From: Microbulbifer agarilyticus
Lineage (GTDB): Bacteria > Pseudomonadota > Gammaproteobacteria > Pseudomonadales > Cellvibrionaceae
Assembly (NCBI RefSeq): GCF_001999945.1
Contig: NZ_CP019650.1
Span: 1,860,001-1,924,000 of the forward strand
Direction: 5' to 3'
Length of the DNA stretch: 64,000 nt
The stretch's first letter is position 1; each line of letters opens with the position of its first letter. The notes beneath the pieces were generated by a model. It saw nothing but the letters and a program-made list of their open reading frames with translations. It had not been told where the DNA came from and did not search any database. Both the position numbers and the translations under genes were made by a program. Positions 38,006 to 46,729 of the stretch are shown piece after piece.

Positions 38006-38221
38006 ATGAGTGATCGCGTTACGGGTACTGTGAAGTGGTTTAATAACGCCCGGGGTTATGGTTTTATCACCAGCTCGGAAGGTTCCGAGGATATTTTTGT
38101 TCATTACCGCAGCATCCGCGGCGACGGCTACAAGACCTTGAATGAAGGTCAGGCGGTCGAGTTCGAGATGCAACAGGGCGACAAAGGCCTGTTGGCAGAA
38201 GACGTGGTTCTCTGCGAGTAA
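38006..38221 (+). CDS. cold-shock domain protein
   Basis: A 71-residue single cold-shock domain with the RNA-binding motifs GYGFI and DIFVHY and the usual TGTVKWFN start. It acts as an RNA chaperone that melts secondary structure. It is closest to the CspD/CapB-type proteins by its FVHYRSI region, but the exact paralogue cannot be told. GAGG lies before the ATG at 38006. Confidence 0.93.
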   Translation: MSDRVTGTVKWFNNARGYGFITSSEGSEDIFVHYRSIRGDGYKTLNEGQAVEFEMQQGDKGLLAEDVVLCE

Positions 38222-38274
38222 TTCGCCAACCATCTGAAGGCGACTGCCGGAATTAATTCCGGTAGCGCAGAAAG

Positions 38275-38326
38275 AAAAAAGCCCGCAGGGTAGTGCTTGA
38301 TAGGCATTTCCCTTTGGGCTTTTTTT
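38275..38326 (+). terminator. intrinsic terminator after the cold-shock gene
   Basis: AAAAAAGCCC (38275-38284) pairs with GGGC-TTTTTTT (38316-38326), with an inner AGGG/CCCT pairing. It ends in a seven-T run, and the A-run on the other side may let it also serve the leftward DUF819 gene. A separate 16-base palindrome CCGGAATTAATTCCGG lies just before it at 38247-38262. Confidence 0.8.
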
Positions 38327-38458
38327 GTGTCTCTAGATTTTTCAGTTTCTAGATTTTTAACTCTCCAGAGTGCGGGGCAGCTTACACTGCCTTCTCTCAA
38401 TACGTATTAGCGCCTGGTTGGCGCCTCCCGGCGCCTGCGCAATTTCCTGAGCCTTCGT

Positions 38459-39694
38459 TTATCCGGCGCCTACGACGCGCAGCAATTGGCCGCAGAACCA
38501 GGCTGCGTAAGTGCCAAGGGCGTACCCCATCACCGCGAGCAAAACGCCAACCGGAGCGAGCGAGGGGTGGAAAGCCGCCGCGACCACCGGTGCAGAGGCC
38601 GCTCCGCCGACATTCGCCTGGCTACCGACGGCCATGAAGAAGAGCGGTGCCTTGATCAACTTGGCGACCAGGAGCAACAGGCCCGCGTGTACGGCCATCC
38701 AGATCAAGCCGAGCAGGAACAGCTCCGGGCTCTCGCTGAGTGCAGTAATGTCCATGTGGGTGCCGATAGTGGCAACCAGGAAGTAGATAAAGATCGTACC
38801 GATCTTGGAAGCGCCGGCACCTTCCAGTTTTTTCGCCGGTGAAAACGCCATGGCCACGCCAAGGGTTGTGGCGATGATGATCAGCCAGAAAAATTGACTG
38901 GTAAAACTGAAGCGCGCGAGCTCGGGTGCGTTAGCCTGGAACCAGGGTGCAAGGAAGTCGGCTCCCGCGTGTGCGATGGCGGTGATACCAAATCCTACTG
39001 CGGCAATAAGCATCAGGTCCTGCACGGTAGGGTTGCGGGCGTGTTTGCGTTGCATCGTTTCTACGCGCTCTCTGAGCGTATCGATGGCACTGGTATCCGC
39101 ACCAGACTTTGCATCGATTTTTTTCGCATTGCCGGCCATGATCAGCAGTACCGCCATCCACAAGTTGGCGATGATCACATCCACCGCCACCATCGCGGAG
39201 AACACCTGCCCACCGACATCGAAGACTTCTTTCATTGCCGCCTGGTTCGCACCACCGCCAATCCAGCTGCCGGCAACGGTTGTCATGCCGCGCCAGATCG
39301 CATCCGGGCCGTTGCCATTCAGCAGGCTTGGATCAATCGCCGACATGATCAACAAGGCGAGGGGGCCACCGATAACAATACCGAGGGTGCCGGTGAGAAA
39401 CAGAATCAGTGCCTTGGGGCCAAGGTTGATGATTCCCTTCAGGTCGACACTCAGGGTGAGTAACACCAGGCTTGCTGGCAGCAGGTAGCGCGACGCAACG
39501 TAATACAGATTCGAGTTGTGCGCATCGATAATATGAAAGGTGGTTAGCAGCGAAGGCAGGAAGTAACAAAGTAATAGCGCTGGAACAAAGCGGTAAAAGC
39601 GCTTCCAGAAACGCTGTTCACTCCCCGCGGTATAGAAAACAAAGCCAAGAATGGCGGCAAGTAGACCCAGAATAATGGCGTCATTGGTAATCAT
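38459..39694 (-). CDS. DUF819 family integral membrane protein
   Basis: A 411-residue protein with about ten membrane helices, beginning ITNDAIILGLLAAILGFVFY. It contains the conserved GSWIGGGANQAAM and VGSQANVGGAASAPV segments found in DUF819 (YjcL-like) proteins. These segments resemble sodium/solute symporter repeats, and transport is a reasonable guess, but no substrate is known. The ATG at 39694 is preferred; the longer frame (39778) runs into a terminator hairpin. Not part of the remembered Pseudomonas order at this place. Confidence 0.82.
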   Translation of the reverse strand: MITNDAIILGLLAAILGFVFYTAGSEQRFWKRFYRFVPALLLCYFLPSLLTTFHIIDAHNSNLYYVASRYLLPASLVLLTLSVDLKGIINLGPKALILFLTGTLGIVIGGPLALLIMSAIDPSLLNGNGPDAIWRGMTTVAGSWIGGGANQAAMKEVFDVGGQVFSAMVAVDVIIANLWMAVLLIMAGNAKKIDAKSGADTSAIDTLRERVETMQRKHARNPTVQDLMLIAAVGFGITAIAHAGADFLAPWFQANAPELARFSFTSQFFWLIIIATTLGVAMAFSPAKKLEGAGASKIGTIFIYFLVATIGTHMDITALSESPELFLLGLIWMAVHAGLLLLVAKLIKAPLFFMAVGSQANVGGAASAPVVAAAFHPSLAPVGVLLAVMGYALGTYAAWFCGQLLRVVGAG

Positions 39695-39743
39695 TGGAGA
39701 TCGATCCGTTTTTATTATTCGATAAGTTTGTTTGCGCCAGATA

Positions 39744-39773
39744 CGAAGACGGCCCCGTCGGGGGCCGTCTTCG
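39744..39773 (-). terminator. hairpin after csiV
   Basis: Perfect 13-bp stem (39744-39756, 39761-39773) with loop GTCG and a GGCCCC/GGGGCC core, between the csiV stop and the DUF819 start on the same strand. No strong U-run follows, so the terminator call is likely but not certain. Confidence 0.65.
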
Positions 39774-39799
39774 CACATCGCGCCTCGCGTCGATTGCGA

Positions 39800-40768
39800 T
39801 TATTCAGACTCAAGCAGGGGATCCTGCTCTTCATCCTCTGTCTGTTCCACGGTGCGCACTTCGATGAGCACGCCCAGTTTCGGGTGGTCAATATAGTGCA
39901 GCTCGCCGCTGCGCAGTCTGCGTTCTTCCTGCAGTACCGCGACTCTCTCTGCGATTTTTTCCACGGGCAATGCCGGGGTGCTTTCCTCTTCGCCAAATGC
40001 GGCAAAGTCGGCGCTGGTGCTGAACGCATTGTCACTGCTAAAAGAACTATTAGAGGAACTAGTAGAGGAGATGCTGGCGGGTTCAACCGCTGCGCCCAGG
40101 CCCAGCGGTTCGCTTTCCACATCTTCCGCTACCGGCAGCAGCGGTGCGCGCGGCTGTGTGGGTACGGCAATCCCTTGAGCTGTTGTTGTGGTGAGCTCTG
40201 CTTGCTGGGGCTCCAGGTTCCAGTCGGTGGGTTGGAGCTGCGGTTGCTGCGCCCATTCGCTGAACCAAAGGTCGGTACTCAGATGCAGGTAGCGCGAAAC
40301 GCTAATAGTAACGCTGCCTTCCAGCTGGTGGTGCTCATCGCTCAGGGTACCGCCGTTGATCAGTACCGCAGGCGCATTGCGCTCAGTTTGAAGAACTTGT
40401 CGCCAGGTCTTGTGGAACAGCACGGTGTAGCGCGGATTGCGGTTAAGGCTCGCAACCTTGTTGCTTAGCTGATTGGCGGCCGGCTCCAGTGCTGGCATCA
40501 GCGGGTCGTTGGCGGAGGCTGAGTTGAAGTCCACCCAGTGCTTGTCATAAGCGAGTTCGGGTGTGGCCGGCCATGTCTCGCGGGAGGTCTGCATACCTTC
40601 CTCACGGGAGAATACGACCATTTCGATCTCAAATTGCGTGCCTGCGTATCCGGCCGCCTGGGCCTCCGCCACACAAAACGCGGCGCTGAGGGCAAGGAGG
40701 GCAGAGTTCGCCAGTCGCTGGAACGGCTTGTTGGGGCCTTGAGTGACCCGATTAAGAAAGCTGGTCAT
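39800..40768 (-). CDS. csiV: CsiV-like periplasmic cell-shape protein
   Basis: A 322-residue exported protein. A signal peptide (about residues 20-40, ending EAQAAG) precedes a domain starting FEIEMVVFSRE, typical of the CsiV family. In Vibrio cholerae CsiV binds peptidoglycan and preserves cell shape when non-canonical D-amino acids are present. The middle third (about 215-270) is low-complexity Ser/Pro/Ala. It lies downstream of mfd on the same strand, the common arrangement of the family. No good ribosome-binding site is seen before the ATG. Confidence 0.82.
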   Translation of the reverse strand: MTSFLNRVTQGPNKPFQRLANSALLALSAAFCVAEAQAAGYAGTQFEIEMVVFSREEGMQTSRETWPATPELAYDKHWVDFNSASANDPLMPALEPAANQLSNKVASLNRNPRYTVLFHKTWRQVLQTERNAPAVLINGGTLSDEHHQLEGSVTISVSRYLHLSTDLWFSEWAQQPQLQPTDWNLEPQQAELTTTTAQGIAVPTQPRAPLLPVAEDVESEPLGLGAAVEPASISSTSSSNSSFSSDNAFSTSADFAAFGEEESTPALPVEKIAERVAVLQEERRLRSGELHYIDHPKLGVLIEVRTVEQTEDEEQDPLLESE

Positions 40769-40913
40769 TATTTATACCGCGTTGGTCTAAGCTGCATTCT
40801 TTGGCGGATTGGGTGCCGGCCCGCCAGCCCGGCAATCCTGAACATTGCTTTTGGCTGGCGGATATTTCGGCCATCTTAGCACCCTTTGCGGCCCGGATCT
40901 GCGTCATCTGCCG

Positions 40914-43900
40914 CTATTGCGACAGCTGTTGCAGTACGTCGTTGACCTGTTGCAGGCGCTGCTCCGGGCCGCTTTCGTCGAGCGCGAAGTTCAGGTGGTT
41001 TGCGCCCTGCAGCTGGAAGGTGGTCGGGCGGCTCTGCACCAGTTTCACCAGTGTCAGTGGGTCCACCTTCGCGTTCTCGGCAAACTCAATGCGTCCGCGA
41101 CTGGCAGAGGCTTCCAGTTTGCGGATACCCATCTGGTTGGCATTGAGTTTGATCTCGGTGATGCGGAACAGGTGCTTCAGCGGCTCAGGGAACAACCCGA
41201 ACCTATCGATCATCTCTACCTGCAACTCTTTGAGGGCGTTTTTGTCTTCCGCATTGGCGATGCGTTTGTACATGATTAGGCGGCTGTGTACGTCCGGCAG
41301 GTAGTCCTCCGGAATCAATGCCGGTACCCGCAGGTTGACGTCGACCGCAGGGGACTCCAGTGGCTCGTCGATGTTCGGGGTGCGCCCCTCGCGAATGGCC
41401 TTGACCGCATGGTCCAGCATTTCCATATATAGGTTGAAGCCAACGCTCTGTATCTGCCCGCTTTGCTCTTCGCCCAGCAGTTCACCGGCACCGCGGATCT
41501 CCAGGTCGTGCGTGGCAAGGGTAAAGCCCGCTCCCAGGTCCTGGGCTTCGCTGATCGCCTCGAGTCGTTTGACCGCGTCGCCGGTCATTGCCCGTTTGTT
41601 CGGGGTCAACAGGTAGGCATAGGCCTGATGGTGGGAGCGGCCTACACGGCCACGCAGCTGATGCAGCTGCGCGAGGCCAAATTTGTCGGCGCGCTCGATC
41701 AGAATGGTGTTGGCGCTGGGAACGTCGATACCGGTCTCAATGATGGTGGTACACACCAGTACATTGAAGCGCTTGTGGTAGAAATCGCTCATCACCTGCT
41801 CGAGCTCGCGCTCGCGCATCTGGCCGTGGCCAATACCGATGCGGGCCTCAGGCACCATCTCCTGAATTTCCCGTGCGATGCGCTCAATACTCTTCACTTC
41901 GTTGTGCAGGAAATAGACCTGACCACCGCGCAGAATCTCGCGCAAAATCGCTTCTTTGATCAGCGCGTCGTCCCGCTCGCGGACAAAGGTTTTTACCGAG
42001 AGGCGGCGCGCCGGTGGTGTGGCAATTACGGATAGGTCGCGAATGCCCGCCATGGCCATATTCAATGTCCGTGGAATTGGGGTAGCGGTGAGGTTGAGGA
42101 TATCTACTTCGGAGCGCAGGCTCTTGAGTTTTTCTTTCTGGCGGACTCCGAAGCGGTGTTCTTCATCGATGATCAGCAGCCCCAGGTTTTTAAACTTGAG
42201 GTCGCTTTGCAGTAGCTTGTGGGTGCCCACAAGGATATCGACTTTCCCTTCGGTGATACGCTGCTTGATCGCCTCCACTTCCTTGTTGCTGCGGAAGCGA
42301 GAAATCACCTCGATAGAAATAGGCCAGTCGGCGAAGCGGTCCTGCAGCGACTGAAAGTGCTGCTGCGCCAGCAGTGTGGTGGGCACCAGCATGGCAACCT
42401 GTTTTCCACCGTGTGCGGCAACGAAAGCTGCACGCATGGCCACTTCGGTTTTACCGAAGCCCACATCGCCGCACACCAGCCGGTCCATGGGCTTGTCGGA
42501 CAGCATGTCTCCCACCACGGCTTCAATGGCGAGTTGCTGATCCGGGGTCTCCTCAAACGGGAAGCCGGCGGTGAATTCGCGATACGCGAGTCCCGGGTCG
42601 CCAAACGCATGCCCCACACGGGCCTCGCGCCGTGCATAGATGTCGAGTAGTTCTGCCGCTGCATCACGGACTTTTTCTGCGGCCTTGCGCTTGGCTTTTT
42701 GCCAGGTCTCACTGCCCAGTTTGTGCAGTGGCGCGAGTTCCTCGTCGGCACCGGAATAGCGGCTAATCAGGTGCAGGCTGGCCACCGGAACATACAGCTT
42801 GGCGCCATCACCATATTCTAGGGTAAGAAACTCTGCGGGCTGGCCATCGATATCGAGGCTCTGCAGGCCTTTATAGCGGCCGACCCCGTGATCGATATGC
42901 ACAACCGGTGCGTTGATACGCAGCTCCGCCAGATTTTTTACCGCGTTGTCCGCTTCCTCTTTGGCCTTGCGGCGTCTGCGCTGCTGCAGTACCCGGTCAC
43001 CAAACAATTGCGGTTCTGCGATCAGGTTGAGTTGCGGGTCCTCAAGAATCAGGCCCTGGTCGATAGGGGATACGGTGATTGCGATTTGATCTTCACCGTC
43101 GACAAAGTCCTGCCAGCAATTGAGCGTCTTCGGCTTCAGGCGAATCCCGCTGAGCAGTTCCAGCAATGCCTCGCGTCGGCCACCGCTTTCTGCACAAAAC
43201 AGCACGCGGCCTTTGTACTCCATTAAATAGGCTTCGAGAGCTTTCAGTGGCTGCTCGGATTTGCCATCGACCGGCAGGTTTGGGGGGGTACCGGTCGCGA
43301 AGTTGTAATTGCCTTCCGCTTCCGGGAGGGATTCGTTGGAAAAGAAGGCGCGCGGCAGGTGCTTCAATGCCCCGTAAAACTCGTCCACGTTGAGCAATAC
43401 TTTGCTCGGTTCCAGAATCGGCCGGGTCAGGTCGCCGCGGCGGCTCTCAAAGCGGTTTTCCGCTTCGCGCCAGAAGGACTCCACCGGCTGCTTGAGGTCG
43501 CCCTGGATAAACACCTGGCTGCGTTCTGGCAAGTAGTCGAACAGGCTTGCACACTCATCAAAGAACAGCGGTAGGTAGTATTCGATACCGGCGGGGGCAA
43601 TGCCGGCACTGATGTCCTGGTAGATGGATACGGGGCCTGGATCGCAATCAAATTGCCCATGCCAGCGCTCAAGAAACTTCGCCAATGCCAGTTTGTGCAT
43701 CGGGAATTCGCGCGCGGGGAGCAGGTGAATTTGCTCCACTTTGTCCACGGTGCGCTGGTCTTCCGGGTCGAAGGTGCGCAGGGATTCAATTTCGTCGTCA
43801 AACAGATCGATGCGGTAGGGCAGGTTGCTGCCCATTGGAAAGATGTCCATCAGCGAGCCGCGCACGGCGAATTCACCGTGTTCATATACGGTATCAACAC

Positions 43901-44411
43901 AGTGGTATCCGGCTTGCTCGAGCAGTTTGCGTTGCGCGTTCAGGTCGAACTTCTGTCCTTCCTTCAATACCAGTGCGTTGCCTGCAACATAATCCTTCGG
44001 TGCCAACCGGTGCAGCAGCGTGCTCACCGGCACAATGACAATGCCGCTGCCCATCTGGGGTAACTGGTACAAGGTGGCCAGTCGATCTGAGATGATGTCC
44101 TGGTGAGGTGAGAAGGTGTCGTAGGGCAGAATTTCCCAGTCCGGGAACTGGAAAATCTCCAGTGCGCCATCCCTCCTCTGAAGGGTGTCGCCGTCTGCCC
44201 CATCTCGCCGCGGCTTGTTAAAAAATTTCAGCTGCACCTCAAGTTGGTGTGCTTCCTGGCTGTTGCGGGCGATCAGCAGGGTTGGCGCTGAGCTCGACTC
44301 AGCGGCCTTCAGGATGGCGAGGGCTGCGCTGGCGCCGTGTAGCTGCCCCCAGAATTGGCGGTCATTCTGGCTGCGAAATGCGGGCGGGGACAAAGGGGGG
44401 AGCTGACTCAT
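40914..44411 (-). CDS. mfd: transcription-repair coupling factor Mfd
   Basis: A 1165-residue DNA translocase (E. coli 1148) that removes RNA polymerase stalled at lesions and recruits UvrA. It has an N-terminal UvrB-like region and the RNAP-interacting domain (VHIDHGVGRYKGL). The RecG-like helicase motor has GDVGFGKTE (Walker A), DEEH (motif II) and QLRGRVGRS. The C-terminal TRCF domain follows. AAGGAAAG lies before the ATG at 44411. Confidence 0.97.
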   Translation of the reverse strand: MSQLPPLSPPAFRSQNDRQFWGQLHGASAALAILKAAESSSAPTLLIARNSQEAHQLEVQLKFFNKPRRDGADGDTLQRRDGALEIFQFPDWEILPYDTFSPHQDIISDRLATLYQLPQMGSGIVIVPVSTLLHRLAPKDYVAGNALVLKEGQKFDLNAQRKLLEQAGYHCVDTVYEHGEFAVRGSLMDIFPMGSNLPYRIDLFDDEIESLRTFDPEDQRTVDKVEQIHLLPAREFPMHKLALAKFLERWHGQFDCDPGPVSIYQDISAGIAPAGIEYYLPLFFDECASLFDYLPERSQVFIQGDLKQPVESFWREAENRFESRRGDLTRPILEPSKVLLNVDEFYGALKHLPRAFFSNESLPEAEGNYNFATGTPPNLPVDGKSEQPLKALEAYLMEYKGRVLFCAESGGRREALLELLSGIRLKPKTLNCWQDFVDGEDQIAITVSPIDQGLILEDPQLNLIAEPQLFGDRVLQQRRRRKAKEEADNAVKNLAELRINAPVVHIDHGVGRYKGLQSLDIDGQPAEFLTLEYGDGAKLYVPVASLHLISRYSGADEELAPLHKLGSETWQKAKRKAAEKVRDAAAELLDIYARREARVGHAFGDPGLAYREFTAGFPFEETPDQQLAIEAVVGDMLSDKPMDRLVCGDVGFGKTEVAMRAAFVAAHGGKQVAMLVPTTLLAQQHFQSLQDRFADWPISIEVISRFRSNKEVEAIKQRITEGKVDILVGTHKLLQSDLKFKNLGLLIIDEEHRFGVRQKEKLKSLRSEVDILNLTATPIPRTLNMAMAGIRDLSVIATPPARRLSVKTFVRERDDALIKEAILREILRGGQVYFLHNEVKSIERIAREIQEMVPEARIGIGHGQMRERELEQVMSDFYHKRFNVLVCTTIIETGIDVPSANTILIERADKFGLAQLHQLRGRVGRSHHQAYAYLLTPNKRAMTGDAVKRLEAISEAQDLGAGFTLATHDLEIRGAGELLGEEQSGQIQSVGFNLYMEMLDHAVKAIREGRTPNIDEPLESPAVDVNLRVPALIPEDYLPDVHSRLIMYKRIANAEDKNALKELQVEMIDRFGLFPEPLKHLFRITEIKLNANQMGIRKLEASASRGRIEFAENAKVDPLTLVKLVQSRPTTFQLQGANHLNFALDESGPEQRLQQVNDVLQQLSQ

Positions 44412-44767
44412 CTTTCCTTATAATTCCGTGCTTTCTGACCGGTCTCGGCCTTGGAGGGCACGTATTGTAGCGGTGAACAGCCGAGGTTGCAGGTCGGTGT
44501 TTTTTGGGTGTGCGGTGGTGGCATTCAGGCGGGGCGGTTACGCCGAGAAAAAAGCCGTTTTTTCCGTTTCCAGAATGTAGTTTAACTACAGTTTTTAGGC
44601 CATTTTTTGCTCGGTTGCGCGGCCAGATTTGAATACACATAATTCGCCCGCCTTCCGGTTGGAGGCAAGATTTTGAGCCATTCTTAACATTCACATGGCC
44701 CAAATTAAGCAGCTTGTACTCCGGCCAGGGCAAGACCCAAATTTACCCTTTGCAGAGGTGTCTGACT
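44412..44767. promoter_or_regulatory. divergent region mfd / gap
   Basis: 356 bases between divergent starts. It contains an A/T hairpin GAAAAAA-GCCG-TTTTTTC (44547-44564) and a HexR-like palindrome at 44576-44590, followed by GTTTTTAGG. No coding region is evident. Confidence 0.55.
44576..44590. promoter_or_regulatory. candidate HexR operator upstream of gap
   Basis: TGTAGTTTAACTACA is a perfect 7-bp inverted repeat around a central T. It resembles the HexR consensus reported for gammaproteobacteria (TGTAATTAAATTACA type), a regulator that controls gap genes and other central carbon genes. It lies 178 bases before the gap start. The protein itself is not in this window. Confidence 0.5.
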
Positions 44768-46225
44768 GTGACTCAGAAGCGACCGAAGCCCGCTGACTTT
44801 TTCAAGGACTGGAAAGCGCGTGAAGCGCTGGCGGAATCCATGATTCCGATGATTGGCAAGCTCAACCGGGAAAGTAATGTCGGCATTTATATGTACGGCA
44901 AGAACCTGGTGAACCGCTCCGTTCTCACCATTATGAAGGCGCATCGTTTTGTGCGTCAGGTTGAGGAAAACGAGCTGTCTGAGTTTGAGACCTATCCAGT
45001 TCTCGAGGCAATCTGCAAACTCGACCTGGGCCCGGTGCATATCGACCTGGGCACTCTCACCAACAAATACATGCGCGACGAGCGCGGCCTGTCTATTGAA
45101 GACTTCGTGCGCGATGAGCTTTCCGACGCCTCTGGCGCCCGCAAGCCGCTGCCTGAGTCTCAGGATGTGGTGATCTACGGTTTCGGCCGTATTGGTCGCT
45201 TGGTAGCGCGCCTGCTGATCGAAAAGGCGGGCAGTGGCGATGTGCTGCGCCTGCGTGCGATCGTACTGCGTAAAGGCAAGGCGGATAACGACCTCGTCAA
45301 GCGCGCCTCCCTGTTGCGCCGCGATTCCGTGCACGGCGCCTTCAACGGCACCATTCGTGTAGACGAAGAGACCAGCACGCTGATCTGCAACGGCAACGAA
45401 GTAAAGGTTATCTACGCGAACTCCCCAGAGGAAGTGGATTACACCGAGCACGGCATCAACAACGCCCTGATCGTCGATAGCACCGGCGTGTGGCGTGACG
45501 AAGCGGGCCTGTCCCAGCACCTGGAGTGCAAGGGTGCCTCCAAGGTACTGCTGACCGCGCCGGGCAAAGGCGACCTCAAGAACATCGTTTACGGCATCAA
45601 CAACGACGACATCAAGCCGGAAGACAAGATCCTGTCTGCGGCTTCCTGTACCACCAACGCCATCGTGCCGGTACTGAAGGCGATGATGGACAACTTCGGT
45701 GTTGAGCACGGTCACGTAGAAACCGTACACGCCTACACCAACGACCAGAATCTGATCGATAACTACCACAAGGGTGAGCGCCGTGGCCGTTCTGCCGCGC
45801 TCAACATGGTGTTGACCGAGACTGGTGCCGCCAAAGCGGTATCCAAGGCGCTGCCGGAATTGAAGGGCAAGCTGACCGGTAACGCGATCCGCGTACCGAC
45901 CCCGAATGTGTCCATGGCCATTCTGAACCTGCGTCTGGGCAAAGAGACCACCAAGGAAGAGTTGAATGAGTACCTGCGCGATGTGGCGCTGCACTCGCCG
46001 CTGCGTCAGCAGATCGACTTCACTAACTCCCCGGAAGTGGTTTCCAGCGATTTCGTCGGCTCCCGTCGCGCCTGTGTGTTTGACTCTACCGCCACTATTG
46101 TTGAAGACGACAATGCGGTGCTCTACTGCTGGTACGACAATGAGTTCGGCTACAGCTGTCAGGTAGTGCGCTGTCTGGAGGATATGGCTGGCGTGCGTTA
46201 CGAGCTGTTCCCAAAGAAGGACTGA
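44768..46225 (+). CDS. gap: glyceraldehyde-3-phosphate dehydrogenase with N-terminal extension
   Basis: A 485-residue enzyme, about 150 longer than classical GAPDH (335). A unique N-terminal region of some 130 residues precedes the NAD-binding GFGRIGR (138-144), the catalytic SAASCTTN with Cys294, and a C-terminal WYDNEFGYS motif. The same long form is remembered next to mfd in Pseudomonas. It interconverts glyceraldehyde-3-phosphate and 1,3-bisphosphoglycerate; the role of the extension is unknown. GAGG before the GTG at 44768 fixes the start. Confidence 0.92.
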   Translation: MTQKRPKPADFFKDWKAREALAESMIPMIGKLNRESNVGIYMYGKNLVNRSVLTIMKAHRFVRQVEENELSEFETYPVLEAICKLDLGPVHIDLGTLTNKYMRDERGLSIEDFVRDELSDASGARKPLPESQDVVIYGFGRIGRLVARLLIEKAGSGDVLRLRAIVLRKGKADNDLVKRASLLRRDSVHGAFNGTIRVDEETSTLICNGNEVKVIYANSPEEVDYTEHGINNALIVDSTGVWRDEAGLSQHLECKGASKVLLTAPGKGDLKNIVYGINNDDIKPEDKILSAASCTTNAIVPVLKAMMDNFGVEHGHVETVHAYTNDQNLIDNYHKGERRGRSAALNMVLTETGAAKAVSKALPELKGKLTGNAIRVPTPNVSMAILNLRLGKETTKEELNEYLRDVALHSPLRQQIDFTNSPEVVSSDFVGSRRACVFDSTATIVEDDNAVLYCWYDNEFGYSCQVVRCLEDMAGVRYELFPKKD

Positions 46226-46285
46226 TCTCGACGCCTTAGTCAGAGGGATTGATCTGCGTGATCACTGGTTGACCAGATTGATCCC

Positions 46286-46319
46286 GCGCCACCCCGGTTG
46301 CAATGGCCGGCGGTGGCGC
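46286..46319 (+). terminator. hairpin after gap
   Basis: GCGCCACC (46286-46293) pairs with GGTGGCGC (46312-46319), with an inner CCGG/CCGG helix and a 1-base bulge. Strong GC stem 60 bases after the gap stop; the following sequence (CTCCAACTAAAG) lacks an immediate U-run, so it may be a weak terminator or processing site. Confidence 0.5.
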
Positions 46320-46388
46320 CTCCAACTAAAGTCTTTGTTTTTTCAGCAAAAATTTCCTCATCTTGGGGCTATTTGACCCCATCTGCTC

Positions 46389-46417
46389 TGGTAAACACCC
46401 TGTACGATCCTTATAAT
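46389..46417 (+). promoter_or_regulatory. putative promoter of the nqr operon
   Basis: A perfect TATAAT (46412-46417) is followed by a GC-rich GCGCGCG stretch. Seventeen bases upstream is TGGTAA (46389-46394), a poor -35; a TTGACC at 46373-46378 is too far away (33 bases). If used, transcription begins near 46424, about 305 bases before nqrA. Confidence 0.5.
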
Positions 46418-46423
46418 GCGCGC

Positions 46424-46729
46424 GATTTTGCGGGGCTGCCGTGTGCCGGGAAATTAACGCAAAGACTGCGGGTTGCGAAGGCAATAGCAGTGCGTTGCTC
46501 CCGGACTCTGAGTCATTTCTTCATTTACCTGTGGTGCCGACCGGCGATGTCCGCCGGGCTTAAGGCTGCTGATTAGTAGCTACTCTTTACAGAGTTCACC
46601 TCGAGGCTTGTGTCAGGCTCAAATTGGCCTAAGCCCCCGCGCAAAGGTTTCTTCTTACTTAGGGCTCAAAAGGCCCAGAAAATTTTAAAACCTACTAAAT
46701 CTACCAACTTAGAACTTAGGCACAGGCGT
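46424..46729 (+). promoter_or_regulatory. long untranslated leader of nqrA
   Basis: About 300 bases without a convincing gene. Possible helices are ACTCT-TTAC-AGAGT (46582-46595) and a two-step stem GGCCT/AGGCC (46626-46630, 46671-46675) plus AGCCC/GGGCT (46632-46636, 46662-46666) directly upstream of the nqrA start. No known riboswitch class was recognised. Confidence 0.45.

Noticed and set aside
39728..40468. 246-codon open frame on the plus strand
   Set aside because: Antisense to csiV, begins inside its terminator hairpin.
44705..45994. 429-codon open frame on the minus strand
   Set aside because: Antisense to gap; no homology and no start signals.
46298..46576. 92-codon open frame between gap and nqrA
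   Set aside because: No ribosome-binding site, begins in a GC hairpin and spans a TATAAT promoter-like box; no recognisable protein features. Better explained as leader sequence.
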